Of a DNA stretch of 40,735 bases, positions 29,401 through 36,504 are shown piece by piece (positions within the stretch are counted from its first letter, which is position 1; the number at the start of each line of letters is the position of its first letter). A program made the position numbers and the translations under genes. Origin of the DNA: Planctomycetaceae bacterium (GTDB lineage: Bacteria > Planctomycetota > Planctomycetia > Planctomycetales > Planctomycetaceae); the NCBI GenBank assembly GCA_041398785.1, contig JAWKUA010000037.1, positions 1 to 40,735 on the forward strand, read 5' to 3'. The notes beneath the pieces are model-generated. The model was not told the origin of the DNA, searched no databases, and worked only from the letters and a program-made list of their open reading frames with translations.

Positions 29401-32014
29401 AAGCGACGTGTTCGGCATTTCGAGTCTGTCGGCCGGCCTGTCAGTCGGCGGAGTCGTCGTCGTACACGGCGCTGAACCGGCTGATGCAGATGAAATCCGT
29501 CTCGCCGGAACAGCGGGCGATGACATGTTCGCGTATCAGCCTCATCCGGCCTCCGCGGCGGCAGGAACGTTGTCGCTCGACAGAAATCGGCTGGAGTTCT
29601 TCGGAATCGAACACATCGCGGTCAACGGCCGTTCGGGAACAGATACCTTCGAAGCGTTCGGTGACATTGGAACGGCCGAAGAGCAGGAATCCGGCTCACC
29701 GCGACTGAACGACGCGGTGGAACTGACTCCGCTGGGCTACAGAGAATCGCGGCTGCGGTTCAACAATTCGACACCGCTGGAGCTGGCCGACTTTGAGACT
29801 GTCACTGTCAATCCTAGCAGCGGCATCGATCAACTGAAGGTCTTCGGCACGGTGAATTCCGATGTGCTGACATTTGATGCGGCAACGCTGACGGTGAACG
29901 GCCAAACGTTCGGACATTTCAACACAGAGATCTTCGCGGCATTCGGGAACTCCGGCGACGATACCTTCGGCGTCACCAGCGGCCTGAACGGCGCGTTCAC
30001 CGTGGACGGCGGCGACGGACTCGATCTGCTGTCGGTGGTTACTCCGGCGGGCAGCCCGGTCGGACTGGCCTTGCCCGGCACGATCATCGATTCGCGAACC
30101 ATCGAAAGCGCTGCAGTGGAAGGCTTCGCCGTGAACGCCGGCAGCGAAAGCGTGGTCATCGCCGGCGCACCGGATACGGTGAGCCGCGTGTCGCTCACGC
30201 CGACTTCGTCTGCGGAAGTGCATATCGCCGCCGCTGGTCGCAGCTACGATGTCTTAACGAGCGGTGTACTGACGGTCTCCGGGGCCGCTCCGCCGACCGG
30301 TTCGCAGCTTCCGATCAGGCAGCTCGATATTTACGCGACAATCTTTGACGATACGGTCACGGTCGCGGACACGATGATCGATGTCGGCGGCGGATTGAAG
30401 GCGGTCGGACTGTCGAACATCGGCAGCGTGAGTGTATTCGGCGGTGACGGACTCGACACGTTCCACGTCATGCCGTCCACTTCGACGAGCTTCTTCATCG
30501 ACGGCGGTGCTCCGATCGGTTTCGGCGACACACTAAACGTCAGCGCTCCCGGAGCCGCGTTCCATGCCGGGCCGGAAAGCGACGACGGTGCGTTTTTCGT
30601 GACCGGCCGGCGTCCGGTAACGTTCGACCGGATCGAATCGGCGAATGCGACACTGAATGCGCCGGTGATTTCAGGCCCGTCCGGCGATCAGCGGAATCCT
30701 CGGCCGGAACTGACCTGGTCGCTGGATCCCAATGCGACGTCGTACGAACTGGAATCAATCTGGCTGACAGGCAACAGCGACCCCGTCGTGACGGAACAAT
30801 TTGAGCCGTCGCATCAACCCATCGACGATCTGCCGATTGGATTGCATCAGTTTCGAGTTCGGGGCGTCCTGCCCGGCGATCTGCGCAGCGACTGGAGCGA
30901 CGCCTTTACGGTGGGAATTCGTCCGGTTTCGCAGTTGTCGGTCTCGCGGTTCTCTCGCGACCCGCTGCCGCAAGTTCAATGGACGCCGGTCGCCGGTGCC
31001 GTTCGTTATGACCTGTGGGTCGACAACCTGACGACAGGGCAGAGTCAGTTCATTCGCGAGCAGGCCCTGGCCGAGACGATGTTTACGCCTGCCGCACCGT
31101 TGCCGATCGGAAAGTACGTCGTCTGGCTGCGAGCAATCGGCCCGGATAGCTATCCCGGCTCGTGGACGTCTTCGCAGCTGGACGTCATCACGCCGACGGA
31201 AGTGGTTTCGCCGATCGGAGCCGTCGTCAGCGGTCGACCGACATTCGAATGGAAGCCGGTCGCGGGTGCCGAGTCGTACGACCTGTGGGTCCGGCAACTG
31301 ACTCCGGAATACGTCAGCATGAAGATCCGCGTCGAGAACCTGACGGCAACCACGTTCACTCCGGCCGAGCCTCTGCCGGCCGGAACGTACCGCGTTTGGG
31401 TTCAGGCTCAGGGTGTCGCGGGTTACGCGGCCGCATGGAGCAGCCCGGAAACATTCAGTACGTTCGCTCAGATCGCGATTCTGGGTCCAGCGTCAGCCAA
31501 CGCGACCGCAGCGTCGGCAATCACGTGGACCAGCGTCGCAGGCGCGGTCCGGTATGAACTGGAAGTGACCAACTCGACAGGCGGACTGGTCGTGCATGAG
31601 ACCGGCCTGACACAAACCTCGTTCGCTCCGCCGCAGCCTTTGGAGACCGGACAGGAATACTCGGTGCGCGTCCGCGCCGTCGATGCGACGGGTGAGTCGG
31701 GGCCGTGGAGCCTGATACATCGCTTCCGCACGCCTCCCGCGCGAGTAGCGCTGATTGCACCAGGCGGCGGCGCGGCCGTGTCCGTTCCGGTGACGTTCAC
31801 GTGGCAGTCCGCCACCGGAGCCGCCCGGTACGAACTCTGGGTCAATCGCATCGCACCGAGCCCGGCCACACGAGTCTTGTACGTCAACGATCTTGCGTCG
31901 ACCGAATTCACAGTTCCGACACTGCCAGCCGGAACCTACCGCTGGTGGGTTCGCGCCATCAACCCGGACGGAAGGGCCGGCCTGTGGTCCGCAGCACTGA
32001 CGTTCACGGTGTAG
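23483..32014 (+). CDS. Giant secreted protein with LEDRTLLA export motif, RTX, beta-solenoid and FN3-like repeats
   Basis: The start at 23483 (AAAAGGTG upstream) gives MIRCSLRTLLQRVPLCLS followed by an Arg-rich stretch and QQLEDRTLLAV at residues 43-53, the N-terminal motif of many exported planctomycete giants. The product is about 2,843 residues. Domains in order: calcium-binding RTX-like repeats (about 148-288, GGDGNDLLTGGAGDD and GNGNDTLFGLEGSDDTLVGG); a beta-rich block (497-718) later duplicated; a 15-residue VTIDQSGR repeat array (839-1000); a PPC-like beta domain (about 1005-1080, SGIYYLEVTNGS); a long beta-rich middle with the second copy of the duplicated block (1839-2062); and five FN3-like repeats (2394-2842). 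No membrane anchor or C-terminal sorting signal is visible, so it is probably secreted or bound at the cell surface. Role in adhesion or matrix is inference. Divergent from the ECF sigma-kinase unit. Confidence 0.92.
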   Translation: MIRCSLRTLLQRVPLCLSATARRPRRTRRARIARWSSLPAAQQLEDRTLLAVTSVFAGGTLTVTADAADNIVVTGSGGDVKINGSDPDSGAVSASAVDFIEVTAIGDFANTIDMSGVTAADGFSSPVLSLRLAAGAGDDFVIGSPFQDSIDGGDGNDLLTGGAGDDQYEFFVTAGTSHNDVIDESGGGIDFVCVFTDAGGAILDLSTGAAQTVFSDATSLLTLTLGSSAAIENACLNFGGNTLIGNDLDNTLNAGGIVIGGNGNDTLFGLEGSDDTLVGGFGDDTYLVLGGRAQGTDTFDEASGDGSDTFSLLSYDHGDGTGVTVDLDDTAAQSFGSGGGTFQFSGSIENFVGSPFPDTLRIDALSGITRLVEALAPDVGASGDTLEVDLANTAFTHNTSAAGDGMIDVSFAGGTGTVGYSGIETLSLLNQPSGGGAAAPLEFSGTAANENLILRLNAARDTVELIDADSNALLMSQPIALTSAVVINTLAGTDSLTIDESNGLINVPGGIQFNGGDRQDSLRFAGTINVAATYRVGPEASGGFIERIGPGATSLVSFTGLEPIFDATPGTLTLFGTNADNAVNLANGPNSGVMNAVNSTGAATGIAAIDGFETYEFANKSVVTIDGLAGQDVFGISNLASGLVPGGIVVVQGGDPADGDELIVSGTPGDDIFGYLPHPELPDAGVITGLGGGLLFFGIEDVTVAGGTGSDAITTIGNSGTSTRSFTTTVPDSEAAKIFAAAFASEGAGGADPSLAASGAGGLHPFADAGNNDDAPFHAAVIAGAAVPDGLFDVTFTVGSSDGQNIGEFDLIGGVVGLSEFQPEAEPNNAVGDVDPIAVTIDQSGRIARTGQVVAGSGDVDLIAVNINNSDRVTNPILNGDISVNINNSDEIVGGGDISLSLGGAGAVVLTVDDNGQLIGGRISVTIDQSGRVAGTVTGGQVSVTIDQSGRVLRGPISVTIDQSGRVINGEIAVTIDQSGRVLGGEVAVTIDQSGRVGVIVNNDPNGNGEFTAARLRLLGADGETEILSGSNIPGAASTSLLSMPLESGIYYLEVTNGSADGESDYEIVVFPVFNSAAREADANNSSPQTAISYTAAQHGRGSISSASRDDLVQIRSDSTPNPSNVGNGTVVEQTWLRFNESTPLTIVDVEQITIDPGQESDSLRFLDTNENDVFRFEPDAGRNDTWAIRANGQDIRFPTQSRDPQHRLLVEFQMGEGQDQTRIDVADARDQIIPQFRVSGDGLQTSPGDLGAGHGYSGNDRLDYVTQRTNADLTNGTNIFVNPFTQEIVNASYDPYAYSLSVVTDAGGNQQLEYSLAPASFTRLNPSLFYDGVGTINLLKPEGEVRRVYFQGLPDVDDTLTFSPHETFVSVVHEGSPRGTSPVFTVFGGDRIRADLAFNLGPGVMDPGHDQIVINGTSGDDSITWLRETSRTWLAFVQSTMTEIEVLTNGLEIDASVQLEQVVGNDSLPFNPLRATPNLESLVLNGAAGNDGFFIRPGIVPIKIDGGDPIATSPTGDLVNILADNLDYEFFTGVGLAYPVRVNWPFAGPENDSGSVQLDAVQFGQFADGPLPPVSFDRIERVVVSGAGVVGQQQVSRIDLGSTLENLTLIPGEESFTLTSGNNQFRFEDFSGTLAISTQNQLSSLQVDLSTLAGNVRVEQPEDEPTEPGSTAQLITGLGGSLITTGFGNLVFDGDGNDNLTVATPRVPGGVDETGVLIGLLRVVGNTAGQDAILIGLLRTALNASGLDNLTIESTNGHSSVEFDFNTLGGANSYTANLRATDVGIISGGDATSDELTARRFGNVWNPTGVRIVGSGPEVRFAGVGGLRFNGRGGDDVLMIDESEGVISLPGGLFFDGGDGRDTLLFRGTQVVDSVYDAGPGTADGLIERTSMAGVSRVTFSGLEPIIDSTPGTLTVSGTNADNAIGLTTGPNSGITNSVNPFGLATGVVSIDGNETYEFAGKSSVTLDGLGGSDVFGISSLSAGLSVGGVVVVHGAEPADADEIRLAGTAGDDMFAYQPHPASAAAGTLSLDRNRLEFFGIEHIAVNGRSGTDTFEAFGDIGTAEEQESGSPRLNDAVELTPLGYRESRLRFNNSTPLELADFETVTVNPSSGIDQLKVFGTVNSDVLTFDAATLTVNGQTFGHFNTEIFAAFGNSGDDTFGVTSGLNGAFTVDGGDGLDLLSVVTPAGSPVGLALPGTIIDSRTIESAAVEGFAVNAGSESVVIAGAPDTVSRVSLTPTSSAEVHIAAAGRSYDVLTSGVLTVSGAAPPTGSQLPIRQLDIYATIFDDTVTVADTMIDVGGGLKAVGLSNIGSVSVFGGDGLDTFHVMPSTSTSFFIDGGAPIGFGDTLNVSAPGAAFHAGPESDDGAFFVTGRRPVTFDRIESANATLNAPVISGPSGDQRNPRPELTWSLDPNATSYELESIWLTGNSDPVVTEQFEPSHQPIDDLPIGLHQFRVRGVLPGDLRSDWSDAFTVGIRPVSQLSVSRFSRDPLPQVQWTPVAGAVRYDLWVDNLTTGQSQFIREQALAETMFTPAAPLPIGKYVVWLRAIGPDSYPGSWTSSQLDVITPTEVVSPIGAVVSGRPTFEWKPVAGAESYDLWVRQLTPEYVSMKIRVENLTATTFTPAEPLPAGTYRVWVQAQGVAGYAAAWSSPETFSTFAQIAILGPASANATAASAITWTSVAGAVRYELEVTNSTGGLVVHETGLTQTSFAPPQPLETGQEYSVRVRAVDATGESGPWSLIHRFRTPPARVALIAPGGGAAVSVPVTFTWQSATGAARYELWVNRIAPSPATRVLYVNDLASTEFTVPTLPAGTYRWWVRAINPDGRAGLWSAALTFTV
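23925..24345 (+). repeat. RTX-like calcium-binding repeats in the giant protein
   Basis: Two clusters of GGxGxDxLxGGxGDD-type nonapeptides occur, DGGDGNDLLTGGAGDDQYEF near 23930-23990 and GNGNDTLFGLEGSDDTLVGG near 24260-24320. In hemolysin-type proteins such repeats bind calcium and fold outside the cell. Confidence 0.8.
24971..25638 (+). repeat. Internal duplication, copy A (giant protein)
   Basis: About 220 residues from TIDESNGLINVPGGIQFNGG to FFGIEDVTVAGGTGSDAI align from end to end with copy B. Shared landmarks include FTGLEPIFDATPGTLTLFGT, GTNADNA, NGPNSG, ETYEFANKS and PGDDIFGYLPHP. Confidence 0.8.
25997..26490 (+). repeat. VTIDQSGR repeat array, probable beta-solenoid
   Basis: The peptide VTIDQSGR begins at 25997, 26255, 26312, 26357, 26402 and 26447. 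The last four copies are spaced exactly 45 bases (15 residues: VTIDQSGRVINGEIA and relatives). Variant units VNINNSDR (26075), VNINNSDE (26132) and LTVDDNGQ (26210) continue the series between copies 1 and 2. The regular short beta-turn spacing fits a solenoid. DNA copies differ at synonymous sites, so the peptide is conserved rather than freshly duplicated. Confidence 0.85.
28634..28702 (+). repeat. Exact 18-base direct repeat inside the giant gene
   Basis: CTGATCGGCCTGCTGCGA occurs at 28634-28651 and 28685-28702, a 51-base period that encodes LIGLLR twice, seventeen residues apart. Identity at the DNA level suggests a recent local duplication. Confidence 0.7.
28999..29668 (+). repeat. Internal duplication, copy B (giant protein)
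   Basis: Second copy of the 220-residue block, from MIDESEGVISLPGGLFFDGG to FFGIEHIAVNGRSGTDTF, with FSGLEPIIDSTPGTLTVSGT, GTNADNA, TGPNSG, ETYEFAGKS and AGDDMFAYQPHP matching copy A. It lies about 4 kb downstream of copy A. Confidence 0.8.
30661..32011 (+). repeat. Five C-terminal FN3-like repeats (giant protein)
   Basis: Units of about 90 residues recur with the pattern PxFxWxxVxGAxxYxLWV ... TTFTPxxPLPxGxYxVWVRAxGxxGxxSxWS. Clear examples start near 30661, 30940, 31200, 31480 and 31740 (QVQWTPVAGAVRYDLWVDNL, TFEWKPVAGAESYDLWVRQL, TFTWQSATGAARYELWVNRI). Confidence 0.8.
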
Positions 32015-32173
32015 GCCGCGATCGCATCTGACTGCGTGAGGTTCGGCGGTCGCTGTCGAGGCGTGTGGAACAGACCGTCCGAAACGTTCGCCAAAGTGTG
32101 CCTGGACACATTTATCGATCGCTGCATCCGACGGAAAAAAACATCCGGGCGGCAACGCGGCGTCGTATTGGCG

Positions 32174-32215
32174 AAGAAAAAAGCCGCGGCAGAACAACGG
32201 AGTTCCGCCGTGGCT
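32174..32215 (-). terminator. Intrinsic terminator of the porin gene
   Basis: Read on the minus strand, a 9-base-pair stem (32215-32207 with 32190-32182, one G-U pair) encloses a further GAAC/GTTC pairing and is followed by TTTTTT at 32182-32177. It lies 48 bases past the porin stop codon. Confidence 0.85.
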
Positions 32216-32262
32216 GAGAATTCAGAAAGTCGCCGCCCAAAGCTGCGGCAACCAGGTACACG

Positions 32263-33702
32263 TCAATAGGTCAGGATCGCGTCGACACCAAACACCGTTG
32301 AGTTGAACAGGCTGGAATGACCGACTGCCTGAGCACCCCCGTTGGTGGCGCCAGGAGCCCACATCTGTCGAACTTCCGGACGAATGACGAAGTTTTCCAC
32401 GGGAGTGATGTTCACGCCGTAGGTCATCGTGTTGTAGGAAATCCCGTCGGCCTTATACCACTCCTGTCGGACACCGGCCTTCAACTTGTCGTTGATGGTA
32501 TAGAACAGGTAGTTGATCAGGCCGGTGGAGTTATCCGCGACGCCGTTGGCAGCGAAATTGGAACCAAACCGCGTAGATGCATCACTGCCCAGCACGTCAA
32601 ACTGATGCACGCTGGACCACTTGTCGGACCAGTCATGCGTCAGGATCACGCTGTTGATTGCACCGTTGCCTCGCCACCCGAGGTTTCCGACCGTCATCAT
32701 GTAGGTGAACGTGGTGGCTTCGGACATCGTGTAGATGAATCCGCCGAGGAAGCTGCTGCCTCCCGCGAACTGATCAAAGCCGGTGTCCATGCCCAGCGTC
32801 CAGCCACCCATCACCTGCAGTTCGTCACTGGCCGTGTACGTTGCCAAAGCGCCGGTGTGAGTAAACGGCTCACTGTTGTAGAACGTCAACTGACGGCTCA
32901 GGAAGAAATTGCCGCCCGACGGGATGACTTCGTAGCCGATCAGCGTATAGAAGTGTCCCAGCTTTACGGACAAATCTCCGGCAGCCACTTCCGCATACAA
33001 CTGCGGCAGAGCCCATTCGTAGATTCCGTGATTCCAGCGTGCATTGAAGTCATACCGTCCGGGATTGTTGCCGAACGACTGAGCTTCGTTGCCATCCACG
33101 CCGTAGATCATTTCGGCACGGAATCCAAATCCAATGCCGTTGCTGCCGTCAGCCGTCTTGTTGATGTACAGGCCCTGCTGGTTCAACTGAAAGTTGTTCC
33201 ATTCATTGGAATTGTTCAGTCCGGCGCCGGGTCCGAAATTGACGTTATTGAACGCGCCGTTGCCGCTGAACGCTCCATCCGGCCCCGACTGGTAGCCGAA
33301 CTGCGTCCAGCCGCCGAATTCGATGCCGTCGCCGCATTCGCCGAACAGGCCGCAGCCCTTTCCGTTTCCGCCGTCGCAGCCTTCACCGCAGCCGGATTCT
33401 GCGCAGCCGGGGTCGCCGCAGGCAGCGCTGCTGCACAGATCATCAGCGGTGAAACACTGCGTCGTTCCACAACCGCCGCAGGCCGCGTCACCGCAGGTAC
33501 CGCAACAGCTCATCGATGCCAGTTGGTCCGTCAGCCGTTGTCCGGCATCGGCGAAGATCTGTTCGCAGTGCTGGCATGACGGGGCACACATGTCTCCGCA
33601 CGGTGTGCATCCTCCGCCGCCGGCGAAAGCAGTCGGTGCTGCTCCCATGCCGACAGAGACGGCAACTCCCGCAAGGAGCGATCTCCATGATCGCATGACC
33701 AT
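32263..33702 (-). CDS. Outer-membrane beta-barrel porin (BBP2-like) with Cys-rich N-terminal region
   Basis: The 479-residue protein has a signal peptide (MVMRSWRSLLAGVAVSVGMG, cleavage near AFA). AAGGA seven bases before the ATG supports the start. Residues 30-125 contain 18 cysteines in a Gly-rich stretch (CTPCGDMCAPSCQHC, CCGTCGDAACGGCGTTQC and so on). From about residue 128 a barrel begins: EFGGWTQFGYQSG, then alternating aromatic strands such as VKLGHFYTLIGYEVIPSGGN, and the protein ends in the barrel-sealing strand STVFGVDAILTY. The barrel resembles the BBP2/OmpL-like porins common in planctomycetes. It probably forms an outer-membrane channel or serves as a structural surface protein; the Cys-rich part could form disulfide cross-links or bind metal. 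It is monocistronic, with its own terminator. Confidence 0.9.
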   Translation of the reverse strand: MVMRSWRSLLAGVAVSVGMGAAPTAFAGGGGCTPCGDMCAPSCQHCEQIFADAGQRLTDQLASMSCCGTCGDAACGGCGTTQCFTADDLCSSAACGDPGCAESGCGEGCDGGNGKGCGLFGECGDGIEFGGWTQFGYQSGPDGAFSGNGAFNNVNFGPGAGLNNSNEWNNFQLNQQGLYINKTADGSNGIGFGFRAEMIYGVDGNEAQSFGNNPGRYDFNARWNHGIYEWALPQLYAEVAAGDLSVKLGHFYTLIGYEVIPSGGNFFLSRQLTFYNSEPFTHTGALATYTASDELQVMGGWTLGMDTGFDQFAGGSSFLGGFIYTMSEATTFTYMMTVGNLGWRGNGAINSVILTHDWSDKWSSVHQFDVLGSDASTRFGSNFAANGVADNSTGLINYLFYTINDKLKAGVRQEWYKADGISYNTMTYGVNITPVENFVIRPEVRQMWAPGATNGGAQAVGHSSLFNSTVFGVDAILTY

Positions 33703-34224
33703 TATTCAATCCTTCGCATTCATCCCTGTACCGCAACTCAATCCGCCCTCCCCGGCGGAAAATGAAGATGCGGCCATCGGTCAGTTCTGCCGTCAGTCAC
33801 CGGCGGAGTCACTGCAATCCGGGTAAGCGACGGCGGAAATCCGAAGCCGCACCACGCGGCTTCGTCACTACAGACACATTTCCTATCGGCGGACGAATCG
33901 AATGTCGGCGAACTTTTGCGTAGCAACTTCGGGTTGTTTCCATTCAAACCCGGTCGAAAACTCCCTGCGATCCCGGCAATCGCACGGTCGCGTGCAATGC
34001 GATCAGATCCGCTGTCTTGCGCAATCGCTGACAATGCACAGAACCGCGGATCGATCGGCAGAATTCGCCGGTTCGCTGAGCGACGAAGGAAGCGTTATCA
34101 CGAAGGTCCGACACCACCGAAGTTCAGCGCGGAATTGCATCCGACGTCAAAACCGCTATACCTGCAAGGCGTCCGATTTCACGGCGCTGACCGCTTCCCC
34201 GACGTTTGCCATCACTGCTGGTCC
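33703..34224. other. Intergenic region between porin and uracil-DNA glycosylase
   Basis: This stretch holds the promoters of the two divergent neighbours but no gene I can support. The glycosylase frame stays open upstream to 33916; that extension is Arg- and Ser-rich, lacks a ribosome-binding site and has no homology to the family, so I leave it out. Confidence 0.5.
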
Positions 34225-35088
34225 ATGACTTCTGACCGCCCGGTGCGACAGTATCTGCAACTGCTGAAATCCGCCGGAATCAGCCATATTCCGACGGTAA
34301 AGCTGCCTGCTCGGACAGCGGAAACCGGCGCGCGCCGCGGCGGCGTGACTTCCAGGTCCGCGGCCCCCCGCAGCGCTGGAACTCCGGCAACGCAACAGCC
34401 CGTTCCGACCGCGCCGAAAACTCTGCGGTCACCCGGAGAACTGCTTCCCGAATCCGCTCAGGTTCCCGAAATGCTGGAAGAAACAAAGGCCATTCTGGCT
34501 CAATCGCTAAAAACGAAAGACCAGAAAGGTGCGGCTTTGTGCGAACTGTCGGCACTGGTCAGCGGATGCCGCCGATGCTCGGAACTGGCGAACACGCGAA
34601 CTCAGACGGTATTCGGCGTCGGTGACCCGAACGCACGAATCATGTTCGTCGGAGAAGCGCCCGGCGCGGACGAAGACAAGCAGGGCGAACCGTTCGTCGG
34701 CCGGGCCGGTCAGCTTCTGGACAAGATCATCGAAGCCAGCAAACTGAAACGCAAAGACATCTACATCTGTAACATCCTGCGATGCCGGCCGCCGGGAAAT
34801 CGCAATCCCCTGCCCCAGGAAGCGGCGAACTGCCGTGAATATCTGGACGCGCAGATCAGCATTGTGCAGCCGGAGTACATCATCTGCTGGGGAACCGTGG
34901 CCGCTCAAAACCTGCTGAACGAACGGCGGACGATCGGCAAACTGCGAGGACAGTTTCTGACGTACCGCAGCGCGAAAGTGCTGTGTACGTATCACCCGTC
35001 CTATCTGCTCCGCAATCCATCGGCGAAGAAGGACGTGTGGGCCGACATGAAGCTGTTCATGGCAGAACTCGGCGTGACACTCGATTAG
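34225..35088 (+). CDS. Family-4 (4Fe-4S) uracil-DNA glycosylase
   Basis: The enzyme removes uracil from DNA, starting base-excision repair. The 287-residue form starting at 34225 is used; residues 1-105 are a poorly conserved, Pro/Ala-rich N-terminus often seen in bacterial members. The catalytic part has the cluster-ligand pair Cys115-x-x-Cys118 (SGCRRCSE), GEAPGADEDKQGEPFVGRAG (143-162) with the water-activating and uracil-binding residues, Cys187 in LRCRPPGNR, Cys203 in AANCREYL, and the HPSYLLR motif at 257-263. Four well-placed cysteines indicate an intact [4Fe-4S] cluster. The gene stands alone on its strand; the region 3' of it is a GC-rich repeat cluster. Confidence 0.93.
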   Translation: MTSDRPVRQYLQLLKSAGISHIPTVKLPARTAETGARRGGVTSRSAAPRSAGTPATQQPVPTAPKTLRSPGELLPESAQVPEMLEETKAILAQSLKTKDQKGAALCELSALVSGCRRCSELANTRTQTVFGVGDPNARIMFVGEAPGADEDKQGEPFVGRAGQLLDKIIEASKLKRKDIYICNILRCRPPGNRNPLPQEAANCREYLDAQISIVQPEYIICWGTVAAQNLLNERRTIGKLRGQFLTYRSAKVLCTYHPSYLLRNPSAKKDVWADMKLFMAELGVTLD

Positions 35089-35214
35089 TCGTCGAACGAA
35101 CGCCAGCTTGTAAACGTTGCGAAGGTCTAAGAGCAACCGCCCCTTCACGGTCCCGTGCAGTGGTCGCAGAATGCACGCCGTTCAGGCCTTCGCTCGCCGA
35201 GGCACACCAAAATT

Positions 35215-35324
35215 CCCCTCCCGGCCGAAGGCCATTGGGGAGGGGTCGAACGAGCGGAGCAAGTTCGGGGAGGGGCAACCACGCGTTGATCGCACAAAGT
35301 TGTCAGAACGCCGATCGCGGGATC
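35215..35324. repeat. 110-base intergenic repeat, copy 1
   Basis: It begins CCCCTCCCGGCCGAAGGCC and ends GATCGCGGGATC. Its first 30 bases can fold into a hairpin (CCCCTCCC with GGGGAGGGG, containing an inner GGCC/GGCC). Nearly identical to copy 2. Confidence 0.9.
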
Positions 35325-35459
35325 GGCCCCTCTCCCGGGCATCGCTCCGCTCGCCCGACCTCTCCCGGCCGGCTTCGCCTGGGAGAGGTGGGTGCGCAGA
35401 CGCCGCGGCGGAATAGGTGGGTGCGCGACGCCGCGCCCGGAAGCGCAGCTTCCGTTCCG

Positions 35460-35570
35460 CCCCTCCCGGCCGAAGGCCATTGGGGAGGGGTCGAACGAGC
35501 GGAGCAAGTTCGGGGAGGGGTAGACCGCGCGTTGATCGCACAAAGTTGTCAGAACGCCGATCGCGGGATC
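35460..35570. repeat. 110-base intergenic repeat, copy 2
   Basis: Same orientation as copy 1 and differing mainly at CAACCACGCG versus TAGACCGCGCG in the middle. It ends 7 bases before the stop codon of the CBS protein on the opposite strand, so it may have inserted at, or reshaped, that gene's 3' end. Confidence 0.9.
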
Positions 35571-35577
35571 TGTGCGG

Positions 35578-36093
35578 CTACGTCTGGCGGTTTACCTGGT
35601 CGCGAACGTGGCGTGGTTCGGCCTGCAAAAAGTGCGGGCCACGAACTTCCGGCCGACCGATCTGCGATTGCGCGGCTGCGTCGTCGCCGGTGCCGGTTTG
35701 CTCACCGGCATCGCTGAGTAGCAGCCGGACAACGTCCCGGCGGTGCAGCAGTCCGACAACGGAACCGGTCCTGTCGATGACCGGCACAACAACGTGGCAC
35801 GCGTCACGAAAAAACGGCATCACGGAACTCAGCGACGCGTCACAACTCGCGGACTCGACGTGTCGCGAAAGAATGGATTCGATCGGCACGTCCGTTGATG
35901 GCGTTGCCAGAAGGCTGCGGATGACAGCGGATTCCGCCACGACACCTGCAAACCGGTTCGCATCGTCAACGGCGATCAGCAGCGGTTCTTCGCTGAAGAT
36001 CAGAGCTTCAGCAGCGTCTCGCAGCTTCATCGACATCGGAATGACGGCCGCGTGGCAGGGTCGCATCAGGTCGGCAACACGCAGCGTCAGCAT
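35578..36093 (-). CDS. Two-CBS-domain protein
   Basis: The 171-residue protein has a pair of CBS motifs, the adenine-nucleotide-sensing modules that usually act as regulators. CBS1 (residues about 5-68) has VADLMRPCHAAVIPMSMKLR then EPLLIAVDDANRFAGVVAES; CBS2 (about 70-130) has SILSRHVESASCDASLSSVM then HVVVPVIDRTGSVVGLLHRR and DVVRLLL. The last 40 residues (GEQTGTGDDAAAQSQIGRP onward) are hydrophilic and not part of the fold, and the frame closes within 8 bases of repeat copy 2, so this tail may not be ancestral. No partner domain is present, so its target is unknown. Confidence 0.85.
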   Translation of the reverse strand: MLTLRVADLMRPCHAAVIPMSMKLRDAAEALIFSEEPLLIAVDDANRFAGVVAESAVIRSLLATPSTDVPIESILSRHVESASCDASLSSVMPFFRDACHVVVPVIDRTGSVVGLLHRRDVVRLLLSDAGEQTGTGDDAAAQSQIGRPEVRGPHFLQAEPRHVRDQVNRQT

Positions 36094-36504
36094 GATGTTT
36101 CATTCCGAATGGAGGGTTTCGGCGGAAATCAGCCCGCACAGGGTCGGCGATCGGCGATGGCTTCCACGCTTCGATGACGCCGCGGCATCGCTTCTCACAC
36201 CATGAGCCGAAACGTCGAACGTCAGTCCGCAGGCGGTATAGTGTTCGTATCGGTTGGGGGGATTTCCGTCTGAAGCCAACCACGCGGGATTGCCCGACTC
36301 GCCTTCGGACCCGGCGATTTCAGTAGGATTCGCTCCGGTCAGACAGCCTTTGCCGGGTTCGTGCGGGGCTCCACAGTTCACTGCGGCCCGATTGCTGGTA
36401 CCCTTCCCTGCGGGAAATGACCTTGCCGATTTCAACGCCGATGACGCGCGGCACTGCACAGGTGTCACGCATCTGAAGTTCCGACAGACAGCGGATGATT
36501 CGCC
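36094..36504. other. Divergent intergenic region between CBS and TPR-peptidase genes
   Basis: Just over 400 bases with no gene I can support. It must hold the promoters of the two flanking divergent genes. A plus-strand frame (36254-36508) overlaps the next start by a few bases but has no ribosome-binding site and looks random. Confidence 0.5.

Larger units (their letters stand above)
35089..35577. other. Non-coding GC-rich repeat region
   Basis: Almost 490 bases without a supportable gene. It contains the two 110-base repeat copies listed separately, hairpin-forming segments such as CCTCTCCCGG...GGGAGAGG near 35372-35395, and a semi-tandem pair GGTGGGTGCGC at about 35388 and 35417. The frames that stay open across it are products of the high GC content. 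Confidence 0.75.

Noticed and set aside
32317..33579. Long plus-strand open frame of 420 codons
   Set aside because: It is antisense to the porin gene, which has a signal peptide, a ribosome-binding site, barrel strands and a terminator.
33916..34224. Upstream extension of the glycosylase frame
   Set aside because: No ribosome-binding site, Arg/Ser-rich sequence with no family resemblance; the Met at 34225 gives a normal-length protein.
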